Shown: positions 48,701 through 58,297 of the stretch, piece after piece
Layout: every line of letters starts with the position of its first letter
How positions within the stretch are numbered: position 1 is the stretch's first letter
Made by a program: the position numbers and the translations under genes
Notes under the pieces: model-generated
Databases searched by the model: none
What the model was told of the DNA's origin: nothing
Seen by the model: the letters and a program-made list of their open reading frames with translations, nothing else
Source: Ignavibacteriaceae bacterium
GTDB taxonomy: Bacteria > Bacteroidota > Ignavibacteria > Ignavibacteriales > Ignavibacteriaceae
Assembly: GCA_019638025.1 (NCBI GenBank)
Contig: JAHBUO010000008.1
Coordinates: forward strand, 1-64,000
Direction of reading: 5' to 3'
DNA: 64,000 bases

Positions 48701-49345
48701 AAAGTTCTTATCGAAGGTTACAATCCCTTTTTTGAAAACTGCCAATACAAGATTTCCATCTCGGTCGACTTTCATATCTTTTATCGAACTTACTGCCGGA
48801 TAAGTTATTACTTGTTCAACCAAACCGTTGTTATATCTGAATAATCCATCTTCTGAACAAATGAGGATTCCATATTCTTTTGCATCATAAATTTTGCTTA
48901 TTGTATTTGAGTTTACACTTTTGCCGACTTTAATATTTTTGAACAGACCATTTTTAAAAAGGAAGACTCCATATCCATTGGAGCTAATTAATAATTCACC
49001 GGGATTTATTTCTATTACTGAAGTAAAATGCTCTCCGGTTAATTCACGATTTGTTGTCAAATTGTAAGTAGTAAAAGTTAAACCATCATACTGAACAAGC
49101 CCTTGAATTGTTGTTAACCAAATAAATCCATTCTCTGATTGAAAGATACTGGTTACATAACTTGAGGGGAGATTATCCTTAAGTTCCCAAGATTGATGAA
49201 CACGTCCAAAGAAAGGGTCTCTATAGCGCCTACCATGTTGTGAGAAAATAGTTGAAGTTAAGAAACTAAATTGCAGAAGAATAATTAGTATGAAGAGTTG
49301 CAGCTTCATTTTTGAAATATTAACTAACCAAAATTTAAATTGCAT
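45794..49345 (-). CDS. Propeller sensor kinase with PAS domain
   Basis: A 1,183-aa sensor kinase. If started at the ATG at 49309 it begins with a signal peptide (KLQLFILIILLQFSF); the ATG at 49345 adds 12 residues. Two sets of propeller repeats (NYWIGTVGAGLYKFD, VVWIGTSGGGLSKRQ) and a Y_Y_Y domain fill the periplasmic part, then one membrane helix (FWFRIIILLALGFFVFLFV). A cytoplasmic PAS (YIQYVIDSIDTAIISID) leads to HisKA with GLAAGMAHEINNPLGTI and HATPase_c (NLIKNAVQAF, DNGPGI, GTGLGL). The cytoplasmic module is shared with the two kinases upstream. No receiver is attached. Confidence 0.94.
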   Translation of the reverse strand: MQFKFWLVNISKMKLQLFILIILLQFSFLTSTIFSQHGRRYRDPFFGRVHQSWELKDNLPSSYVTSIFQSENGFIWLTTIQGLVQYDGLTFTTYNLTTNRELTGEHFTSVIEINPGELLISSNGYGVFLFKNGLFKNIKVGKSVNSNTISKIYDAKEYGILICSEDGLFRYNNGLVEQVITYPAVSSIKDMKVDRDGNLVLAVFKKGIVTFDKNFNIISERSLLIDEFKNPTSVYFDEKWNLWISTLNDLFYVSKGSPRKVFSGNQITKIEPGISGYLFVTSDDGLISVNQETQTSTVYKNFSDRRVLSTFISKEDIIWVGTYNGLNSFRKSFINSISTDFGLGTNHVRAVYEDKDSNYWIGTVGAGLYKFDNRSRILSSYSNLLKFKDIYSIYEDNDKTIWIASNNAFAKLKEGKIEVFSLGKSSGSAIRVITKNPISNELVLGTSNGEILSFNGKELKEIYKTDVNKDFIFSIVYADSIAYIATARGLFVVDGRMNTKHYSINQGLSVNSIRTIYKDDDGVVWIGTSGGGLSKRQNGRIYNYTIQDGLLSKYVWSIVEDNNNNFWLTSDEGISVINKNDIYLYDQKKIDKIPALMFGQLDGMIDPECNTGHNVGFRSSNKKIWFAGMGGVVIFHPDSLINSITPTPVYIRGISIDSKFYPPAESIEIPAGSTNIEVNFSTLNFGNNSHLNFRYKILESNDEWIYTNKRSTIYLSNLNPGEYTLIIQADNGQEKWDLSEVKLTLIQLPKFYQTFWFRIIILLALGFFVFLFVKWRLKSLNAKNIELLSLIQNKVVAEEKLKDAFTYIQYVIDSIDTAIISIDENGNVTHSNKSADKFKNQSSNINSNDLWTLFPKLQFVEVYLKEAMNKREPKTYPQLIYIEQSIIQYFSLSIFPMEKSYQGGYVILIDDVSEQTKLQEVMIQSEKMLSVAGLAAGMAHEINNPLGTIVQGCQNILRRISFNLQRNVDIAEGIGINVAKIEEYFQKRQINDIVESMRVAASKASDIIKNMLQFSRRSESKMVEADIVQLINNTIELACSDFDLKKKFDIRSFEIVKEIDENLPLIPLTVTEMEQVLFNLIKNAVQAFKPNDKKTPKLVIRAYELNKFVKIEVEDNGPGIPDNVKSRIFEPFFTTKDVGEGTGLGLSVSYMIITNNHNGRLSVESTEGIGAKFIIELPLQKRD

Positions 49346-49351
49346 ATTAGC

Positions 49352-52300
49352 TCAATTCATTCTCTTCTTTTGGATAGGAAGTTTTATTATAAATTTTGTG
49401 CCTAATCCTAGTTTTGATTCACAGTATAATTCGCCTTGATGATTATCTCTAATAATCATATATGAAACTGATAAACCGAGCCCTGTTCCTTCTCCAACAT
49501 CTTTTGTTGTAAAAAATGGTTCGAATATGCGGTTCTTAACTTTTTCAGGTATGCCTGGCCCGTTATCTTCTATTTCAATGCGCACAAACCTATCTTCTTT
49601 TGCAGCTCGAATTATTAATTTAGGACGTTTTTGTGAATCATGTTCATTAGCTATCGCTTGTGCCGCATTCTTTATGATATTGAATAAGACTTGTTCAATT
49701 TCAGTAATAGTGATGCTCAAAACAGGTAAATTGTGTTCTATTTCTTTCAATACTTCAAAAGATCTGAAATCATAACGCTTCTTTAAATCATAATCGTTAT
49801 AAGCTAATTCGATTGATTCATCAATTATTTTTGATAATTGGGCTTCAACTTTTTTTGATTCACTTCTTCTACTAAACTGAAGCATATTTTTAATGATATC
49901 AGAAGCTTTCCCTGCTGCCGTACGCATTGAATCAATTATATCGAATATTTGTCTTTCTTTAAAATAATCTTCAAATTTTTTAATATCGACCCCAAGATTC
50001 TCTGCTGTCTCAACATTCTTAGGAATATTTGAAGAAACTCTTCGCATAATATTTTGACAACCTTGCACAATTGTACCAAGCGGGTTGTTAATTTCGTGCG
50101 CCATGCCGGCTGCGAGTCCGGCAACTGTTATCATTTTTTCGGATTGAATCATCATTTCAGAAAATCGAGTTTTTTCGGTTGTATCTTCAACCATGATTAC
50201 AAAATCGTTATCAATGCTACTCTTTAATGGAAATATTGCAATTGAATAATAATGTGTGTCTGAATTCTCATCAATAACCATTCTTGAATTCATGACTGAA
50301 TCATTTTCGGTCATAGCCATATCAATATCTTCCCTTATGAACTTTAATTTCGGAAAAACTTCAAAAATGGGACCTGATTTAACTGATGAATCAATGCGAA
50401 AAGATTCAGCAGCTTTGTTAAAATGTGTAATTATTAAATCGCTATTAAAAGAAATAATTGAAGTTGTAATTGAATCAACTACATATTGGATATACTCAAA
50501 CGCACTTTTAAGCTTTTGTTCAGCATTTCGGATTTGTGTTATATCTTTGATTGTTGTTAACGTTGCAAGCTTTTTGTTAAAGTTAATCACTATTGATGAA
50601 AATAATGAAACATGACTGCTTCCATCCGGATTAGAATATTCGATTTCATAATTATCCACTTGTCCATCTCGTTCAAAAACTTCCCTTAACCTTTGTTCCA
50701 TAACGTCATCTAAAAAGTACATTGAGGTTTTCCCTACAACTTCTTCTCGAGTTCTTCCGGTTAATTCTGTGTAAGCTTTATTTACCTCAGCAATAATTGA
50801 ATTCCCCACATAAGTTATTACTTGAGGGATTGGAGATTTTCTAAAAATAGTATTAAAATTTTCTGAACTCTGATTAATTTCCTCTAACGCTTGCATCCGT
50901 AGCGTTATATCTTTTACAGCTCCGAGCATTCTGATGGGGACTTTATTCTCATTTTCAATCACAATTCCTGTATCTTCGATATAAACTATCTCACCGGTTT
51001 TTCTAACTATACGATATTGTGTAGAGTAGTTCCCTCCTTTTCTTATTGCACTTTCAAAAAATTCTGAAGTGGGTTCTTTGTCATCAGTATGGAGAATACT
51101 TTCCCACCTATTTTGACTATCAGTTAAAAATTCGTTTTCATGATAACCGGTTATACTTTCAATTGGACCTGACCAAATTACTTCCCGGTTTGATAAATCG
51201 ATATCATATACGAGTTGCCCGGTCTGTTCTATTGTAAGTCGATATCTTGCTTCACTTTCTTGAAGTAGATTTTTAGCTATTACCTCCTCATTCACATCTC
51301 GTATAAAAACAACAATCCCTTTTATTGCTGGAGTATCGAAGTGATTTTTCCCTTGAGCATCAACATATATACTAGCTCCATTTTTTTTCTTTGCTCTAAA
51401 GAGAGTTGGGACTCCGTCATTTTCTTTATTAATAATTGTAATTAATTCGCTCTTCATGAATTCAACATCATCTTCATTCATAAATGAAAAAGCATTTTTA
51501 CCTATCATCTCATCCGGTGTATAGCCAAATATTTTTTCGCATGAAGGGCTAACATAAGTAAGTGTAGCATTTGCATCGATGATAACTATTCCATCATTTA
51601 AGCCATGAACAATATTTCTGAATTTGTCCTCACTGAGAATTAATTGCTGCTTAATTTTATATTCATTACTTATATCTGTTGCAATTCCTAAATATCCTGT
51701 AATCTCTCCGTTTGCAGCCTTAACTGATGTTACAACTAAATTCACCCTTACTTCGTTACCGTCTTTCCTAATATAAGTACACTCGAATGTATCGCTCCCC
51801 GATAGTCTGGCTACGTGTATGAGAGATTCAAAATCATTTACCTCAGAATTATATTTTACCTTTATCTCTTTAACTTTTTCTTTGAGTTCTTCAGATTTGT
51901 GGAAGAGAACCGGTGAGAATTTATTAATTACCTCTGAGCCGTTATAACCTATTAATTTTTCGGCACCGGAATTAAATATTTTTATAATCCCGGATTTATC
52001 CGTTGCAATAATTGATACTTCTGATGCTGCCTCCAGAACATTTTGAAGTTCAGCTTTTGCAATCCTAATTTCCTCTTCTGCTTTCTTCGATTCTGAAACA
52101 TCTATTACAATACCTCTGAGTCCAACCGGTTTTTTGTTCTCAATTATCGGAGAAGAATAAATTAAAATTGGGAAAACGGTCCCGTCTTTTTTAACTCCGA
52201 GATAATCATTCCCTCCACTCACTTTACCATTTAAAATACTTTTAATATTTTCTTTAGCCTTTTGTTTTGAAGATTCATGTAAAACATCAAATACATTTAG

Positions 52301-55072
52301 TCCTTCTCTAAAGTTTATATCATCGAAGCCGAAAATTTTAAAACTTGATTTATTAAGGAATGTAAACCTTCCACTCAAATCGGTCTCAAAAACAGTTTGT
52401 GGAAGCAAATCAGTCATTTCTCGATACTTTTTCTCACTCTCACGCAGTGCCTCTTCAGCAGCCTTTCTCAGTGTTAAGTCTCTCCAAGTGACATGTATTA
52501 ATTCTTCACCTTTTATAGAAATTGGTGCTAGAGCAACTTCAACAAAAAATTCATTGAATTGATTATCAATATGAACCCATTCAAACAGATGGTTCCCATT
52601 TCGTAATGCAATATTAATCATCTCAACTGCTTTCTCGGATGAGAGTCTACCGTCGGGTTGATATTCAGGGCTCAATTCAAATGGTGTTTTCCCGATAAGT
52701 GATTTTTTATCTTCATAACCTAAGATTGAAAGAGCCGCCCTATTGTATTCAATAAATTTGCCATCTTTTAAAAGTATAATCGGGTCAAAAGAATCATCAA
52801 AAAGTTTTTTGAATCTTTCTTCGCTCTCATGCAGTGCTTCTTCAGATTTCTTTTTAATGATGGCTGAGGAGATGTGATTAGTTAGTACTGCTAATATTTC
52901 AACATCCACTTCTGAAAAGTTTTTATCTGAATTTGTTTTTTTAAGAATTAAAATTCCGAGTTGATTACTATCAAGCTGAAAAGTTGTTCCTAAAATACTA
53001 TTGATGGGAATTTTTGTGTTAAGTGTTGGGAATAATAATGATAAATCATCTTTGGAAAATATTTTCGGTACTCTCTCCTCGATTAACTTTTTAGCCAGCA
53101 ACTCATCAAAATCTGTAAAACTTGCTTCATAATTATCAGACATTAAAATTTCGAGATTACCATTTACGCTGTCATAGAGTGTTAGCAACAAACTATCGGA
53201 AATGAATAATTCCGCAAGAATCAACTTAAGTTTGTTAATTAGGTCGGTTAATGAATCAGATACAATTGAGGAATTATCTATTTCACGAATAACAGACTGA
53301 AGGAGTTCATTTTTTTTACGCTCATCAATATCTGAGTGAGTTCCAATCATTCGCAAAGGTTTACCGGATTCGTCTCTTTCTAAAACTTTGCCTCTTGCAA
53401 GAATCCATTTGTATTTTCCATCTTTACATCGAAGTCGGTGTTCAATTTCATAATTTGAGGAATTGGATGAAAAATGCTTTTCAATATGGGTGAAAACTCT
53501 ATGCATATCCTCCGGATGGAGTTTGTTCTGCCATTCCTCGAAATTATTCTGAATTTCATCATCCTCATAGCCAATCATCTTTTTCCATTGGGGAGAAAAA
53601 TAGACTTCATTAGTTCTTATATTCCAATCCCAAACTCCATCGCTTGCTGCTTCAAAAGCTAACTTTAAGCGTTCTTCATTTTCTCTTAATTCGATTTCTA
53701 TACTTTTTCTGAGTTCTATTTCGTCTTCAAGATTTTTGGTTGTCGATTTAATTTTACTAGATAAATCGTTGAACGAATTAGCAAGGAGTTTAAATTCATA
53801 ATAAAACTCATCCTCCCTAAGTCGGACATTATAATTACCATCTCCAAATTTTTCGAGGGCTTCTGACAATACGGAAAGGGGTCTCTTAATAAAGAACCAA
53901 ACACTAATTATTAGTACTATCGATATTACTAAGATACCGAATATTAGTTTATTATAAACCGAAGTTTCAAAAGAAGCTACAAGACTATTAACTCTCTCGG
54001 TATTTGAACTAAATATGATAAAGTAGGGGTTGCCATCCAGACTTAATTGAGAAAAGCCGTAACTAACCTTATTATCAATGTCAATAAAAATTCCTTCATT
54101 CTGATTAATTAGTTCATCGATTAGTGAAACACCGTAATAATCTTTTGCGGATTTTTTTAGAACTTCTTCCTTCGGAGGGATATAAAAATCCCCATTTTTA
54201 TCCAGAACAGCGAAACTACCTTTGAATGTATTTTTAGCCTTATCAAAAAATATATTTGCTTCATGAAGTGAAGAGTTATCAAACCTATATCTATACTCCG
54301 AAGCCATATTTTTTTTGATGATTGCTTCGTGCTCGAGAATAGATTTTGCTACAGTATTCTTAATTGATACTCCCAAAAACAATATTGGAATTATTGCTAA
54401 TAAAATAAACCACAATACCAATCGGATTGCTAAAAAATTTTTAAGAATCGGGGCGGCAGCGAAAAATTTATCAACTGACGAATTCTTCATGTTTTGGGGT
54501 GATATTGAGATTCCCCACAACGGTTTGTTGTATTTAGCCGGTAATGCAATTAGAATTAAAGAAGTAATAAATGAAGTAATTAGAAATTCGGGTATCCATC
54601 CTTTATAAATTTTTATCAATGCAGGGAAAAATTCATGGTTACCTTTGACAATAAGGTTATAGAACTCAGGGAATGCAAAATATACTGATGCAAATAATGG
54701 AATATAAAAAATGAAGTAATATGAGAAAATAAGGAGTATCCAAGCAGGGATTAGTAATAATATAGATAGTTTCCCATAAATATATTTCTTATAACAATAA
54801 GCAACTAATACAGCTCCGATTATATGCTGAAGGATGATATAAATAACTAATTCACCTGTTGGGTCATATATTGATGAAAGTATTGAGATGATTACTGCAC
54901 CAATAGGACCCGTAAGAGCAGCGCCTATTGTTACTAATATTTCACGAGGATCAGTAAGAAGATTTGTCCCGGGAATTGTAAAATATATCTTAGCATATAT
55001 TAGTACAAAAGCAAAACAACCTAGAATAACTGATACAATAAGTGCCTTACGGTTAATTAGATTTGATGACAT
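49352..55072 (-). CDS. Giant multi-PAS sensor kinase with 5TM-type N-terminus
   Basis: About 1,906 aa from the ATG at 55072 (the TTG at 55078 lies just upstream). Order: five or six transmembrane helices resembling the LytS-type 5TM receptor (1-185), a second helix (about 215-235), an extracellular segment of about 140 residues, a third helix (about 375), HAMP, then PAS 1, a GAF-like domain, PAS 2-8, and finally HisKA with GLAAGMAHEINNPLGTI and HATPase_c (IIKNAAQAI, DNGPGI, GTGLGL). PAS 8 (AFEYIQYVVDSI) belongs to the module shared with its neighbours. Such stacks are typical of redox or ligand integration; specific ligands are unknown. Confidence 0.93.
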   Translation of the reverse strand: MSSNLINRKALIVSVILGCFAFVLIYAKIYFTIPGTNLLTDPREILVTIGAALTGPIGAVIISILSSIYDPTGELVIYIILQHIIGAVLVAYCYKKYIYGKLSILLLIPAWILLIFSYYFIFYIPLFASVYFAFPEFYNLIVKGNHEFFPALIKIYKGWIPEFLITSFITSLILIALPAKYNKPLWGISISPQNMKNSSVDKFFAAAPILKNFLAIRLVLWFILLAIIPILFLGVSIKNTVAKSILEHEAIIKKNMASEYRYRFDNSSLHEANIFFDKAKNTFKGSFAVLDKNGDFYIPPKEEVLKKSAKDYYGVSLIDELINQNEGIFIDIDNKVSYGFSQLSLDGNPYFIIFSSNTERVNSLVASFETSVYNKLIFGILVISIVLIISVWFFIKRPLSVLSEALEKFGDGNYNVRLREDEFYYEFKLLANSFNDLSSKIKSTTKNLEDEIELRKSIEIELRENEERLKLAFEAASDGVWDWNIRTNEVYFSPQWKKMIGYEDDEIQNNFEEWQNKLHPEDMHRVFTHIEKHFSSNSSNYEIEHRLRCKDGKYKWILARGKVLERDESGKPLRMIGTHSDIDERKKNELLQSVIREIDNSSIVSDSLTDLINKLKLILAELFISDSLLLTLYDSVNGNLEILMSDNYEASFTDFDELLAKKLIEERVPKIFSKDDLSLLFPTLNTKIPINSILGTTFQLDSNQLGILILKKTNSDKNFSEVDVEILAVLTNHISSAIIKKKSEEALHESEERFKKLFDDSFDPIILLKDGKFIEYNRAALSILGYEDKKSLIGKTPFELSPEYQPDGRLSSEKAVEMINIALRNGNHLFEWVHIDNQFNEFFVEVALAPISIKGEELIHVTWRDLTLRKAAEEALRESEKKYREMTDLLPQTVFETDLSGRFTFLNKSSFKIFGFDDINFREGLNVFDVLHESSKQKAKENIKSILNGKVSGGNDYLGVKKDGTVFPILIYSSPIIENKKPVGLRGIVIDVSESKKAEEEIRIAKAELQNVLEAASEVSIIATDKSGIIKIFNSGAEKLIGYNGSEVINKFSPVLFHKSEELKEKVKEIKVKYNSEVNDFESLIHVARLSGSDTFECTYIRKDGNEVRVNLVVTSVKAANGEITGYLGIATDISNEYKIKQQLILSEDKFRNIVHGLNDGIVIIDANATLTYVSPSCEKIFGYTPDEMIGKNAFSFMNEDDVEFMKSELITIINKENDGVPTLFRAKKKNGASIYVDAQGKNHFDTPAIKGIVVFIRDVNEEVIAKNLLQESEARYRLTIEQTGQLVYDIDLSNREVIWSGPIESITGYHENEFLTDSQNRWESILHTDDKEPTSEFFESAIRKGGNYSTQYRIVRKTGEIVYIEDTGIVIENENKVPIRMLGAVKDITLRMQALEEINQSSENFNTIFRKSPIPQVITYVGNSIIAEVNKAYTELTGRTREEVVGKTSMYFLDDVMEQRLREVFERDGQVDNYEIEYSNPDGSSHVSLFSSIVINFNKKLATLTTIKDITQIRNAEQKLKSAFEYIQYVVDSITTSIISFNSDLIITHFNKAAESFRIDSSVKSGPIFEVFPKLKFIREDIDMAMTENDSVMNSRMVIDENSDTHYYSIAIFPLKSSIDNDFVIMVEDTTEKTRFSEMMIQSEKMITVAGLAAGMAHEINNPLGTIVQGCQNIMRRVSSNIPKNVETAENLGVDIKKFEDYFKERQIFDIIDSMRTAAGKASDIIKNMLQFSRRSESKKVEAQLSKIIDESIELAYNDYDLKKRYDFRSFEVLKEIEHNLPVLSITITEIEQVLFNIIKNAAQAIANEHDSQKRPKLIIRAAKEDRFVRIEIEDNGPGIPEKVKNRIFEPFFTTKDVGEGTGLGLSVSYMIIRDNHQGELYCESKLGLGTKFIIKLPIQKKRMN

Positions 55073-55108
55073 ACTCAAAATAAATTGTATATTTTTTAAC
55101 TGAATTTT

Positions 55109-57364
55109 TTATTCGCTAAGAGGAATTCTAATCGAGAATTTAGTCCCTTTTCTTAATGTCGATTCCACAGTAATATTTCCTTTGTGATTTTTCGTTATAA
55201 TCATATAAGAAACAGATAAACCCAATCCGGTTCCTTCCCCAACTTCCTTTGTTGTGAAGAATGGTTCAAATATACGATTTTTAATTTCTTCAGGAATACC
55301 GGGGCCATTATCCTCAATTTCAATAACTAAATTATATCTCCCTCTTCTGACTCGTAAAATTATATGATAGTGCTTTTTCTTATCATTTTCTGATTTGATT
55401 GCTTGAGCTGCATTTTTTATTATGTTAAAAATCACTTGCTCTATTTCAGTAACATTCAATTTAACTTTGGGCAAATTATCTTCATATTCTTTGATAATAT
55501 TGATTGATTTGAAATCGATTCTCTTTTTCATATCGTAATCATTGTAAGCCAATTCAATAGCTTCATCAATTACTTCCGCGATGCTCATAAGTACTTGTTT
55601 TGATTCCGTTCTTCGACTAAACTGAAGCATATTTTTAATAATATCTGAAGCTTTTGCTGAAGCAACTCGCATTGAATCAATTATATCATATATTTGTCGT
55701 TCTTTAAAGTATTCAACCAAATTTTCTATGGTAACACCCATTTGATTAGCTACTTCGATATTTTTAGGTATTTCATTTGAAACCCTACGCAAGATGTTTT
55801 GGCACCCTTGAACAATTGTCCCAAGTGGATTATTTATTTCATGTGCCATACCTGCAGCTAATCCGGCTATTGTAAGCATCTTTTCGGATTGAATCATCAT
55901 GTCTTCCATTTTGACACGTTCAGTAATATTATCAATCATTATTACAAATCCGGGGTCAGTAATATTAGCTAGTGGAGAAACAGCAACTGAATAATATTCT
56001 ACTTCACCACCCGGTTGACCAACAGTTTTTTGTCTTGATAGATATGTACCAGAATCTCTCACTTCACTAAGTTCATCAGAGATAAAATTAAGTTTGGGAA
56101 ATAAAACAAACAAGTTTTGTTTAACAACGTGTTTATTCACCTTAAATTTTTCAGCTTCTTTATTGTAATGTTTGACGTTGAAATGACTATCAGTCGAGAT
56201 AATTACTGTAGCGATGGAATCTACCACATACTGAATATACTTGTATGCATCAGAAATTTCTATCTGACCCAAAATAATGTCTGTAATTTCTCTAGCAACC
56301 AGAGTAACACCCGCAAACTTCCCTTGTATATCTTTGCGAGGCGAAATTTTTGCACTCCAGAATGAATTTTCTTTTTCCATAGAAAGAGAAAAATCAAATG
56401 ATTCGACAGTTAGATTTTTTCTGACTAACTCAATTGAATTTTGTATTTGCATTACAATTTCAGAGTTGAGTATCTCATTAATAGAATACCCTATTATTTT
56501 TTCAGAGTTATTAAAGAATTTTTCGGGGTTAGGATAGTAATAACTGATACAATAATTATTATCATCTAATACAAGCACTAAATCATCCATTGATGATAGT
56601 GTTGATGTTAATAACTCCTCACTTTCCCTTAGGGCATTTGAAGTAGCTTTAATTTCTTCAGTCTTTAATAATTCTTCATCAAATAATCTTTGGTTTTCTA
56701 TTGTAACAGCAATATGATTTGCTCCGGTTTGAAGCTGTTGGATATCCTCATTTGAGAAGTTTTTTAATTTCGAAGTTGTATAGACCCCAAGAATTCCAAT
56801 AACGTTGTCTCTGATTAGCAATGGAACGCCGGCATAAGAAATAAATTGAAAATGTTTTCTATCTTTCTTAATCATTGATTTTGTAATGTCATCAGAAGTT
56901 ACATCTTCAATAATATAAGGACTACGAGTTTCTATAATTCTTTTTGAAATCCCAACATTACTCGGGAGTGACTGTGCTAAAAGGTCATAATCAATCCCCT
57001 CTGCAGCCAAAAGGTCCAAATTGTTTCCGGTTAATGTTCGAATAATGCAAGTATCAACTTCAAAAGCAGAAATAATTGATTTCATCATCTTTGAAACTGC
57101 ATTGTTCAGAGTTTCCTCACCAATAACAGAAGTTGTGATTTCATTAATCAGTTTAAGTCGCTTATTATAATATTTTAAAAGCTGTTCATTTTGCTTTAAT
57201 TCAGAAATGTCTGTCATAACTCCTATAGAGCCATAGACATTTCCATTTTTATCATACATTGGTGAACCCGAAACAAGAAAAGGTAAATACTCTCCTTTCT
57301 GAGTTTTAAAACTTATTTCATAATGAGAGAAAATACCGGTGGTTCTCTTATAACCCGACGTCAA
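55109..57364 (-). pseudogene. PAS-GAF-PAS sensor kinase, truncated at its N-terminus by the prophage
   Basis: The reading frame of 751 aa begins in the middle of a PAS domain: the first 60 residues match only its second half (FKTQKGEYLPFLVSGSPMYD, GVMTDISELKQNE), then a GAF (70-235), a PAS (250-365), the shared PAS (YIQYVVDSIATVIIS), HisKA GLAAGMAHEINNPLGTI and HATPase_c (IIKNAAQAI, GTGLGL). The only in-frame start is a TTG at 57364 with no Shine-Dalgarno sequence, and the frame closes a few codons further upstream within sequence that belongs to the prophage end. The missing 5' part may lie beyond the window. The kinase module may still be made from a new start, but sensing is lost. Confidence 0.8.
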
Positions 57365-57376
57365 GTTTGAGATAAA

Positions 57377-57480
57377 TTTGCATTTGGTTTGAGATTTTTA
57401 AACGTTATTTGCTATTTATAAGCTATTTATGTCCGATGTTAATGTCGTTTAAACTACCATAATCTCAAACCTAATGCAAA
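57377..57480. repeat. Inverted and direct repeats at the prophage edge
   Basis: A 20-base motif TTTGCATTTGGTTTGAGATT (57377-57396) recurs inverted at 57461-57480 with one mismatch. Its GTTTGAGAT part also appears directly repeated at 57365-57373. TTTAAACG follows both arms internally. There is no T-tract next to the arms, so this is not a typical terminator. Candidate binding sites for an end-recognising transposase or integrase. Confidence 0.75.
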
Positions 57481-57493
57481 CGGGGAACTACCT

Positions 57494-58285
57494 CTAATAA
57501 TTCATTATCAGCAATTCATGACCTCTTGGTTTAGTAACCCTTTTCGTGTGTCTGGTTATACCTGCTGAGTGCTTTGCGGTCTCCTTTTCAAGTATCCGGT
57601 AATCGCTATAGAATTCCCTAACTAATGGATGATCGTAATAGCTGAGCACAAACTTCCCCTTTATTCTCTTTAACACTTGACTAAGCTTCTTGTGTTCCAC
57701 TGCACCAAAGTTAACTTCATTCGTTTTGTAATAATGTTCAACTTCAACGTAAGGGGGGTCTAAATAAAACAACGTATTTTTAGTATCATATTTATTTATA
57801 CATACTGAGAAATCGAGACATTCTATTTGCACCTTTTTTAACCGAGCATTAATAGCTCCTAACCTCTTCAAAAATGGGAGCCATTTACCACTACCTGTTC
57901 TATCCAGAGCTACAACGTAACCCCAGCCGCCCCTACCTGAAAAAGATTGAACTCTCATAATTGCAGAATGCATTGCCTTTTCCACATCATTTAAAAACTT
58001 ATCGTCCTTAAGTTTTTCTTTTGCTTCGGTGTACATTTCCCTACTATGCAATGACCACTCAGCACGATGGCTAAATTCTTCATAATTGTCACGAATTGTC
58101 CGGAACAAATTGACCAATTGGCTATTCAAATAATTATATGTCTCAAGCACACTCTCTTCTTTTTTAAATAATACCCAACCACCTCCACCGAATACTTCGC
58201 AGTATTGCATCTTCTGGTAGTTCTTGGGAAAATTTGATATTATCCAACCGGATAAATAATTTTTACCGCCTATATAGGGGATCAT
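57494..58285 (-). CDS. DNA adenine N6-methyltransferase (Dam/D12 class)
   Basis: Phage-encoded N6-adenine methylase of the D12 class. SAM-binding start IPYIGGKNYLSGWIISNFP (a GGK-type motif), EVFGGGGWVLFKKE, the catalytic DPPY in LFYLDPPYVEVE, and the C-terminal FVLSYYDHP; 263 aa is typical. It is the last gene of the prophage, with an AGAGG Shine-Dalgarno block 7 bases before the ATG. Likely protects phage DNA from restriction or times expression. The target sequence (GATC or other) cannot be read from the protein. Confidence 0.92.
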   Translation of the reverse strand: MIPYIGGKNYLSGWIISNFPKNYQKMQYCEVFGGGGWVLFKKEESVLETYNYLNSQLVNLFRTIRDNYEEFSHRAEWSLHSREMYTEAKEKLKDDKFLNDVEKAMHSAIMRVQSFSGRGGWGYVVALDRTGSGKWLPFLKRLGAINARLKKVQIECLDFSVCINKYDTKNTLFYLDPPYVEVEHYYKTNEVNFGAVEHKKLSQVLKRIKGKFVLSYYDHPLVREFYSDYRILEKETAKHSAGITRHTKRVTKPRGHELLIMNY

Positions 58286-58297
58286 GATTATAACCTC

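Noticed and set aside
57377-57480. CRISPR or IS element at the prophage edge
   Set aside because: Only two to three repeat copies with no regular spacers, and no transposase frame between the inverted copies.
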